Assembly (NCBI RefSeq): GCF_007644045.2
Contig: NZ_VMDW02000026.1
Location: 1-35,709 of the forward strand
Direction: 5' to 3'
DNA: 35,709 nucleotides
Source: Vogesella urethralis
GTDB taxonomy: Bacteria > Pseudomonadota > Gammaproteobacteria > Burkholderiales > Chromobacteriaceae
The position numbers were made by a program, and so were the translations under genes. The first letter of the stretch is position 1. Each line of letters starts with the position of its first letter. The notes below the pieces were generated by a model. The model was not told the origin of the DNA. It searched no databases and worked only from the letters and a program-made list of their open reading frames with translations. Of the stretch, positions 30,741 through 35,709 are shown piece after piece.

Positions 30741-32105
30741 ATGGAATCTCTAAGCGTAGTCATTCTGGCGGCCGGCAAGGGCAAGCGTATGTACTCGGCC
30801 CTGCCCAAGGTGCTGCACCCCATCGGCGGCCAACCCATGCTGGCCCGCGTCATCGACACCGCCCGCCAGCTGAACCCGGGCAAACTGGTGGTGGTATACG
30901 GCCACGGTGGCGACCTGGTGCGCGAACGCATTACCGATGCCGACGTGGAGTGGGCATTGCAAGCCGAGCAACTGGGGACCGGCCACGCACTGAAGATGGC
31001 GTTGCCGCACCTGCCCAAGGTTGGCCGCACCTTGGTGCTGTACGGCGACGTGCCGTTGACTACGCTGGAGACCCTGCAACAGCTGCTGGATGCGGCACAG
31101 CAAGGCATCAGCCTGCTGACTGACGTGCTGGCCGACGCCAGCGGCTACGGCCGCATCGTACGTAACGAGGCCGGCGAAATTGTGGCCATCGTCGAAGACA
31201 AAGACTGTAACGCCGAGCAGAAAGCCATCCGCGAAATCAACACCGGCATGATGGTGCTGCCCAACGACAGACTGGAAGGCTGGCTGGGCGAGCTGCGCAA
31301 CGGCAATGCGCAAGGCGAGTACTACCTGACCGACGTGATCGAGCTGGCGGTTCGTAACGGCCTGGCCGTGCCGGGCGTTACCGTGGGCGCCAGCTGGGAA
31401 GCCGCTGGCGTCAACAACAAGGTGCAACTGGCCGAGCTGGAACGCCAGTTGCAGCTGAACCAGGCGCGTGCGCTGCTGACCGCCGGCGTGATGCTGGCCG
31501 ACCCGGCACGCATCGATATCCGCGGCCAACTGCAGCACGGCATGGATGTCAGCATCGACGTCGGCTGCGTGTTCGAAGGCCAAGTTACCCTGGGCGATAA
31601 CGTGGAGATTGGTGCCTACTGCGTGCTGAAAAACGTGCAGGTCGCCGCGGGTACCCGCATTGCGCCGTACTCGCATCTGGAAGACGCCGTGGTGGGTGAA
31701 GCCTGCCGCATCGGGCCGTACGCTCGTCTGCGCCCGGGCGCCGAGTTGGCCGCACACGTGCACGTGGGCAACTTTGTCGAGATCAAGAAAGCCACCGTGG
31801 GCGAAGGCTCCAAGGTTAACCACCTCACCTACATCGGCGACGCCCAGATCGGCAGCAAGGTGAACGTGGGCGCCGGTTCGGTGACCTGCAACTACGATGG
31901 CGTCAACAAGTTCAAGACCGTCATCGGCGATAACGTGTTTGTTGGCTCCGGCACCCTGATGGTGGCGCCGGTGACGCTGGAAGAGGGCGCCACCATTGGC
32001 GCCGGTTCGGTCGTTACCAAGACCGCCCCGGCTGGCCAGCTGACCGTGGCGCGCGCCAAACAGCTTACTGTGGCTGGCTGGCAGCGCCCGCAAAAGCTCA
32101 AGTAA
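30741..32105 (+). CDS. glmU: Bifunctional GlmU: GlcN-1-P acetyltransferase / GlcNAc-1-P uridyltransferase
   Basis: 454 aa. The N-terminal nucleotidyltransferase begins VVILAAGKGKRMYSALPKVL (about 6-25), with QLGTGHALKMAL, YGDVPLTTLETLQ and EINTGMMVLPN. The C-terminal left-handed beta-helix (about 250-454) holds hexapeptide repeats, KKATVGEGSKVNHLTYIGDA with its catalytic His (near 361), and CNYDGVNKFKT. GlmU makes UDP-GlcNAc for peptidoglycan and LPS. No good ribosome binding site precedes the ATG; a CATAAT -10-like element lies about 40 bp upstream. It is upstream of glmR and glmS, which supply the glucosamine-6-phosphate for the same pathway. Confidence 0.96.
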   Translation: MESLSVVILAAGKGKRMYSALPKVLHPIGGQPMLARVIDTARQLNPGKLVVVYGHGGDLVRERITDADVEWALQAEQLGTGHALKMALPHLPKVGRTLVLYGDVPLTTLETLQQLLDAAQQGISLLTDVLADASGYGRIVRNEAGEIVAIVEDKDCNAEQKAIREINTGMMVLPNDRLEGWLGELRNGNAQGEYYLTDVIELAVRNGLAVPGVTVGASWEAAGVNNKVQLAELERQLQLNQARALLTAGVMLADPARIDIRGQLQHGMDVSIDVGCVFEGQVTLGDNVEIGAYCVLKNVQVAAGTRIAPYSHLEDAVVGEACRIGPYARLRPGAELAAHVHVGNFVEIKKATVGEGSKVNHLTYIGDAQIGSKVNVGAGSVTCNYDGVNKFKTVIGDNVFVGSGTLMVAPVTLEEGATIGAGSVVTKTAPAGQLTVARAKQLTVAGWQRPQKLK

Positions 32106-32122
32106 GCGAGCCCGAATCCACC

Positions 32123-32146
32123 ACCCCGCTGCGGCGGGGTTTTTTT
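32123..32146 (+). terminator. Terminator of glmU
   Basis: ACCCCGC, loop TGCG, GCGGGGT, then six further T. It separates glmU from the glmR-glmS unit. Confidence 0.93.
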
Positions 32147-32175
32147 ATGCCAATTACAACTTGTCAGCCGGAATC

Positions 32176-32211
32176 TTTCGCGATAGTATCGCGAAACTTT
32201 CGGAACGAAAG
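32176..32211. promoter_or_regulatory. Palindromic operator upstream of glmR
   Basis: A perfect 9-bp dyad, TTTCGCGAT-agt-ATCGCGAAA (32176-32196), lies 23 bp before the glmR start. CTTTCG occurs at 32175 and 32198, and its complement CGAAAG at 32206-32211. DeoR-family regulators commonly bind sites with repeated CTTTCG/TTTCG units, so autoregulation of glmR-glmS is a reasonable inference. Confidence 0.65.
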
Positions 32212-32219
32212 ATAAATGC

Positions 32220-32993
32220 ATGACCAAAAGAAACACGCAGCAGCGCCGTCACGCGATTGTGGCGCTGGTGCAAGAGCGGGGTGAAGTCAGCGTCGACGAG
32301 TTGACGCAGCGCTTTGCCACCTCGGAAGTCACCATCCGCAAAGACCTGGCGCTGCTGGAAACCGGCGGCCTGCTGCTGCGTCGCTACGGCGGTGCGGTGT
32401 CCTTGCCCAGCGAAATGGTGGCCGAACCCGACCCGCAACAGGTTTCGGTACGAAAGATGGCGATCGCGCGTGCGGCGGCCAACCGGCTGCGCGATCACAA
32501 CCGCGTCATCATCGACAGCGGCACCACCACCCGCAGCATGATTCCGCTGCTGGGCAGCAAGCGCGGCCTGGTGGTAATGACCAATTCGCTGAACGTGGCC
32601 GGTGCGCTGCGCGAGCTGGAAAACGAGCCCACGCTGCTGATGACCGGCGGCACCTGGGACCCGCATTCCGAGTCGTTCCAGGGCCAGATCGCCGAGCAGG
32701 TACTGCGTTCGTACGACTTCGACCAGCTGTTCATCGGTGCCGACGGCATCGACCTGGCACGCGGCACCACCACCTTCAACGAGCTGGTGGGGCTGTCGCG
32801 GGTAATGGCCGACGTGGCCCGCGAAGTGATCGTGATGGTGGAATCGGAAAAAATCGGCCGGCGTATTCCCAATCTGGAGCTGCCCTGGAGCAGCATCCAT
32901 ACGCTGGTAACAGACGACGCCCTGGCCGACGACGCCAGGGCCCAGATAGAAGCCCGGGGCATTACCGTGATCTGCGCCCCGCTGGCAGACTGA
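32220..32993 (+). CDS. glmR: DeoR-family transcriptional regulator, GlmR-like
   Basis: 257 aa. N-terminal DeoR winged helix (about 6-60): [36 protein letters not shown] and LRRYGGAV. The C-terminal DeoR sensor domain (about 75-240), of the ribose-isomerase-like fold, has [16 protein letters not shown] near 97 and [17 protein letters not shown] near 172; it senses phosphorylated sugars in this family. A DeoR gene between glmU and glmS is known in Pseudomonas as glmR, where it affects GlmS expression, and the context here is the same. It is 22 bp upstream of glmS, so the two are probably co-transcribed, and the palindrome at 32176-32196 is its candidate operator. The effector is not readable from sequence. 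Confidence 0.85.
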   Translation: MTKRNTQQRRHAIVALVQERGEVSVDELTQRFATSEVTIRKDLALLETGGLLLRRYGGAVSLPSEMVAEPDPQQVSVRKMAIARAAANRLRDHNRVIIDSGTTTRSMIPLLGSKRGLVVMTNSLNVAGALRELENEPTLLMTGGTWDPHSESFQGQIAEQVLRSYDFDQLFIGADGIDLARGTTTFNELVGLSRVMADVAREVIVMVESEKIGRRIPNLELPWSSIHTLVTDDALADDARAQIEARGITVICAPLAD

Positions 32994-33015
32994 GTTTGAC
33001 TCAAGGAGACGCAGC

Positions 33016-34845
33016 ATGTGTGGCATCGTCGGGGGCATCGCCCAGCGCAATATCGTTCCGGTACTGGTAGAAGGCCTGAAGCGCCTGGAATACCGCGGTT
33101 ATGACTCGTCCGGCATTGCCGTGCACATGGGTAACGATATTACCCGCGTGCGCCGTGTTGGCCGCGTGGCCGAAATGGAAGCCGCAGCGCTGGCTGAGCA
33201 GGTAGAAGGCCAGCTCGGCATCGGTCACACCCGCTGGGCCACCCACGGCGGCGTTACCGAATACAACGCCCACCCGCACGTGTCGAACGGCCTGATCGCC
33301 GTGGTGCACAACGGCATCATCGAAAACCACGAAGAAAAGCGCGAAGCCCTGAAAGCCGCCGGCTACACGTTTGAATCGCAGACCGACACCGAAGTGATCG
33401 CCCACCTGGTACACCAGTACTACGTGGCAGAAAAAGACCTGTTCCGCGCCGTGCACCGCGCCACTCGCGAGCTGACCGGCGCCTACGCCATCGGCGTCAT
33501 CGCGCTGGACCGCCCCGACGAACTGGTGTGCGCGCGCATGGGCTGCCCGCTGCTGGTGGGCCTGGGCGAAGGCGAAAACTTTATCGCCTCCGACGTTTCC
33601 GCCGTGCTGTCGGCCACCCGTCGCGTCATCTTCCTGGAAGAAGGCGACATCGGCCACCTCACCCGTAGCAGCGTGAAGCTGATCGACAAGGACGACCAGC
33701 CGGTAGAACGCAAAGTGCACGTGTCCGACGTGTCGCTGGCGTCGTTGGAACTGGGCCCGTACAGCCACTTCATGCAGAAAGAAATCCACGAACAGCCGAA
33801 AGCGCTGTCCGACACCATCGAAGTGGTGCTGGACGACGGCTTCGTCCCCGAGCTGTTCGGGCCGGCTGCGGCCAACGTGCTGCCGCAACTGAGTGGCGTG
33901 AAGATCCTGGCCTGCGGCACCAGCTACTACGCCGGCCTCACCGCCAAATACTGGATAGAAAGCATCGCCGGCGTGGTGTGCGACGTGGAAATCGCCAGCG
34001 AATACCGCTACCGCGACGCCTACGCCGACCCGAACCACCTGGTGGTGACCATCTCGCAGTCCGGCGAAACGCTGGACACCATGGAAGCGCTGAAATACGC
34101 CAAGAGCCTGGGCCACCAGTACGCGCTGTCTATCTGCAACGTACGCGAATCCGCCATCCCGCGCGCGTCCGAACTGGTGTTCTACACCCGCGCCGGCGCC
34201 GAAATCGGCGTGGCCTCCACCAAGGCCTTCACCACCCAGCTGGTCAGCCTGTTTGCGCTGGCGGTCACGCTGGGCAAGGTACGCGGCCGCGTCAGTGCCG
34301 AGCAAGAGGCACAGTACCTGGACGAGTTGCGCCACCTGCCGGGCAGCGTGCAGCACGCACTGAACCTGGAGCCGCAGATCAAAGCCTGGAGCAGCCAGTT
34401 TGCCGCCAAGAACGACGCGCTGTTCCTCGGCCGTGGCCTGCATTACCCCATCGCGCTGGAAGGCGCGCTGAAGCTGAAGGAAATTTCCTACATCCACGCC
34501 GAAGCCTACCCGGCCGGCGAACTGAAGCACGGCCCGCTGGCGCTGGTAGACGAAAACATGCCGGTAGTGGTGATTGCCCCCAACGACGTGCTGCTGGAAA
34601 AAGTGAAATCCAACATGCAGGAAGTGCGCGCCCGTGGCGGCGAACTGTTCGTGTTTGCCGACGCCGACAGCCACTTTGTCGATTCCGACGGCGTACACGT
34701 CATCCGCACCCCGCGCCACGTGGGAGTGCTCAGCCCCATCGTGCACTCCATTCCGGTACAGATCCTGGCCTACCACGTCGCCCTGGCGCGTGGTACCGAC
34801 GTGGACAAACCGCGCAACCTGGCCAAATCGGTCACCGTGGAATAA
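33016..34845 (+). CDS. glmS: Glutamine-fructose-6-phosphate aminotransferase (isomerizing)
   Basis: 609 aa, the normal length. N-terminal class II amidotransferase with nucleophile Cys2 (MCGIVGG), [12 protein letters not shown] and VHNGIIEN. Two SIS domains follow (from about 285 and 455), with [35 protein letters not shown] and [13 protein letters not shown]. The protein ends in the highly conserved [10 protein letters not shown]. GlmS makes glucosamine-6-phosphate from fructose-6-phosphate and glutamine, the entry step to UDP-GlcNAc. CAAGGAGA precedes the ATG. There is no room for a glmS ribozyme in the 22-bp gap. Its 3' end is the target recognised by TnsD of Tn7. Confidence 0.98.
   Translation: MCGIVGGIAQRNIVPVLVEGLKRLEYRGYDSSGIAVHMGNDITRVRRVGRVAEMEAAALAEQVEGQLGIGHTRWATHGGVTEYNAHPHVSNGLIAVVHNGIIENHEEKREALKAAGYTFESQTDTEVIAHLVHQYYVAEKDLFRAVHRATRELTGAYAIGVIALDRPDELVCARMGCPLLVGLGEGENFIASDVSAVLSATRRVIFLEEGDIGHLTRSSVKLIDKDDQPVERKVHVSDVSLASLELGPYSHFMQKEIHEQPKALSDTIEVVLDDGFVPELFGPAAANVLPQLSGVKILACGTSYYAGLTAKYWIESIAGVVCDVEIASEYRYRDAYADPNHLVVTISQSGETLDTMEALKYAKSLGHQYALSICNVRESAIPRASELVFYTRAGAEIGVASTKAFTTQLVSLFALAVTLGKVRGRVSAEQEAQYLDELRHLPGSVQHALNLEPQIKAWSSQFAAKNDALFLGRGLHYPIALEGALKLKEISYIHAEAYPAGELKHGPLALVDENMPVVVIAPNDVLLEKVKSNMQEVRARGGELFVFADADSHFVDSDGVHVIRTPRHVGVLSPIVHSIPVQILAYHVALARGTDVDKPRNLAKSVTVE
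34784..34845 (+). other. attTn7-type recognition sequence in the glmS 3' end
   Basis: The last codons of glmS encode [17 protein letters not shown], nearly the same as in E. coli, where this DNA is bound by TnsD and Tn7 inserts about 25 bp past the stop. Here that canonical position (about 34870) falls in an intact terminator stem and shows no transposon end. Confidence 0.6.
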
Positions 34846-34856
34846 GGTTGGCCGCA
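34846..34856 (+). repeat. Copy of the GGTTGGCCGCA repeat directly after glmS
   Basis: Exact 11-mer beginning immediately after the glmS stop codon (TAA) and before the terminator stem. One of at least 11 exact copies in the window. Confidence 0.7.
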
Positions 34857-34863
34857 GGTAGCT

Positions 34864-34897
34864 AAAAACAAAACCCGCATAAGCGGGTTTTGTTTTT
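34864..34897. terminator. Terminator of glmS
   Basis: A perfect 15-bp inverted repeat, AAAAACAAAACCCGC with GCGGGTTTTGTTTTT, loop ATAA. It can act in both directions and is undisturbed by the transposon insertion downstream. Confidence 0.93.
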
Positions 34898-34911
34898 GAT
34901 GGGTAATCACG

Positions 34912-35216
34912 TCAGCGATACGCTACTTGTGACAGAACGACCTTGCTGGTCTTGTCAAAACCATGTTTGGTTAAGCGCCAGCGCAGGTTCCAGAGCGCAG
35001 CCAGTTGGTCTTTGCCTGGCACTTTCGGGCCAACGGTAATACTGCTATTGGTGGTGAACAAAAAAGGATTGGTCTCAATATACAAGCGGCCCGGTATCCG
35101 TTCATCGCTGCGAATACGGGAGTCATTCAATGGAAGCATACGTACTGCCCGCACTTCATGTTCATTGGCGTACTGCTCGTCCTTATACAGGTAAAGTAAT
35201 TCGGGCAGCATGCTGG
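34912..35216 (-). pseudogene. C-terminal remnant of a DUF2971-like protein
   Basis: About 100 codons, reading toward glmS and ending TGA. The recognisable part begins within a codon or two of the transposon boundary: LLYLYKDEQYANEHEVRAVR resembles the FKxxxYxxExEvR motif of DUF2971 proteins, and SITVGPKVPGKDQL with the terminal VVLSQVAYR resembles their IGPK...YR end. Full members are roughly 250-300 aa, so the N-terminal half or more is missing. Beyond 35217 the same frame continues to 35262 only through the transposon end repeats (IVLCQKLLLLH), which is not protein-like. Function is unknown. The rest of the gene may lie on the far side of the element, outside the window. Family assignment rests on a few motifs. 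Confidence 0.6.
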
Positions 35217-35282
35217 TGTGGAGCAACAATAGTTTTTGACACAAAACAATATAATTTGACACAAACTAATATAATTTGACAC
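35217..35282. repeat. Right end of a Tn7-like transposon: terminus plus three TnsB-type sites
   Basis: TGTGGAGC (35217-35224) resembles the Tn7 terminus TGTGGGCG. It is followed without gap by three direct repeats at exactly 20-bp spacing: 35225-35242 (AACAATAGTTTTTGACAC), 35245-35262 (AACAATATAATTTGACAC) and 35265-35282 (ACTAATATAATTTGACAC). Tn7 ends also have 8 bp and then 22-bp TnsB sites, closely packed at the right end. tnsA starts about 50 bp further in, as in Tn7. GCTGG (35212-35216) is the candidate 5-bp target duplication, which cannot be checked without the other end. Confidence 0.82.
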
Positions 35283-35334
35283 AACTAGCCCCCTCCCTAT
35301 ACTTCCAGTGAGTTACAAGTTTCTGGAGAGTGTA

Positions 35335-35670
35335 GTGAGGGGGCGTCGTTTTAAGACTCAGGCCGACATTGATCGGTACGTTGAACAGGGCTATGGCCAA
35401 GGTGAGGGGCAAAGCTACAAGCCATGGCTTCGGGTGCAGGATGTGCCTTCCTGTGGCCGTTCTCACAAGGTGGCGGGGAGCAAAGTTGATCGAACCCATC
35501 ATCTTCTATCCGACGTTGAGTATGCTTACTTCTTGACTCTGGAGTTCTCCGAGCGAGTCATTGATATCCGCGAGCAATACCCCGTCTTTCCCGTTGCAGA
35601 GGCACAGGACATCGCTGCAAGTCTAGGCATCAAGCGACGTCCCCCCAATCTCAGTAGCACTACGCTTTAG
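35335..35670 (+). pseudogene. tnsA: TnsA endonuclease, N-terminal part, prematurely ended
   Basis: About 111 codons from GTG 35335, with GGAGAG just upstream; an in-frame GTG at 35308 lacks a ribosome binding site. It aligns from memory with Tn7 TnsA: GYGQGEGQSYKPWLRVQDVP, SCGRSHKV, RTHHLLSDVEYAYFLTLEF and VIDIREQYPVFP. The Glu of LSDVE corresponds to catalytic Glu63 of Tn7 TnsA. TnsA cuts the 5' ends of the element and works with TnsB. Tn7 TnsA is 273 aa; here similarity stops after SLGIKRR, and a TAG ends the frame at 35670 before the TTDFL block with the second catalytic Asp. The other frames do not restore that block in the remaining 39 bases. Either the gene is broken or the window edge falls within a rearrangement. 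Confidence 0.8.
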
Positions 35671-35709
35671 AGTCCAAGGCTAATTTACCTGATTTCTCCG
35701 CCAGTAATT

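Larger units (their letters stand above)
35217..35709 (+). mobile_element. Tn7-like transposon, right-end portion
   Basis: Begins at the TGT terminus at 35217 and runs off the window. It contains the TnsB-type repeats and a tnsA reading frame directed inward. Base composition is more A/T-rich than in the adjoining core genes. The orientation (right end nearest glmS, tnsA reading away from it) is the same as for Tn7 at attTn7, but the position is about 370 bp from the glmS stop. Confidence 0.8.

Noticed and set aside
32994-33015. glmS ribozyme upstream of glmS
   Set aside because: The gap to glmR is only 22 bp and the organism is Gram-negative.
34891-34912. A second Tn7-like end (TGTTTTTGATGGG) directly after the glmS terminator
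   Set aside because: It is part of the terminator T-run; no TnsB-type repeats follow it and its distance from the stop (46 bp) is not canonical.
35217-35262. Start of the 116-codon minus-strand frame beginning at 35262
   Set aside because: Its first 15 or so codons are translated transposon-end repeats; only the part below 35217 looks like protein.
35224-35282. CRISPR array at the right edge (three 20-bp units)
   Set aside because: The units abut with no spacers, and sit behind a TGT terminus beside tnsA, so they fit TnsB sites.

Overview
The window is about 35.7 kb of GC-rich chromosome from a Gram-negative bacterium. Gene content and order suggest a betaproteobacterium, probably Neisseriales near Chromobacteriaceae: rsmI-lpoA-yraN-diaA-dolP, mnmG-rsmG-parA-parB-atpIBEFHAGDC, glmU-glmR-glmS, and a Lap-type adhesion module. 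The taxonomic call is inference from family resemblance; no rRNA is present.

Layout. 1-3637 is the 3' end of a very large secreted RTX adhesin (Ig-like repeat, PA14, cadherin-like, VWA, RTX and type I secretion end). It is followed by an apparently active EAL phosphodiesterase (3813-5003). A convergent terminator leads into the minus-strand cluster lpoA-yraN-diaA-dolP, with rsmI divergent from it. Next come tRNA-Leu(CAA), a TatD-type nuclease and a chemoreceptor. 11651-16421 holds the partners of the adhesin: a TolC-like outer-membrane channel fused to an OmpA domain (minus), and divergently a LapG-type periplasmic protease and a LapD-type degenerate GGDEF-EAL receptor. After a Tim44-domain protein, trmO and an OlsB-like acyltransferase (all minus), the plus strand carries mnmG, rsmG, parA, parB, the complete nine-gene ATP synthase operon with a clear sigma70-type promoter, glmU, a DeoR-family regulator (glmR) with a palindromic operator, and glmS.

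How the genes work together. The adhesin, the EAL enzyme, TolC-OmpA, LapG and LapD form a c-di-GMP-controlled surface adhesion circuit. High c-di-GMP would let LapD hold LapG, so the adhesin stays on the cell; phosphodiesterase activity would release it. The ABC and membrane-fusion parts of the type I exporter and the adhesin N-terminus with the LapG cleavage site are not in the window. glmU, glmR and glmS form a UDP-GlcNAc supply unit.

The right edge (34912-35709) is accessory DNA. A C-terminal remnant of a DUF2971-like gene is cut exactly at what looks like the right end of a Tn7-like transposon at 35217: an 8-bp TGT terminus followed by three abutting 20-bp TnsB-type sites. A tnsA reading frame follows and stops early. 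The element lies about 370 bp past glmS rather than at the usual position about 25 bp past the stop.

The most unusual unexplained signal is an 11-mer, GGTTGGCCGCA (usually preceded by A). It occurs at least 11 times exactly, in different reading frames, antisense to genes, and in intergenic DNA, including a perfect inverted pair where a terminator is expected. It behaves like a DNA-uptake-sequence-type genomic repeat.
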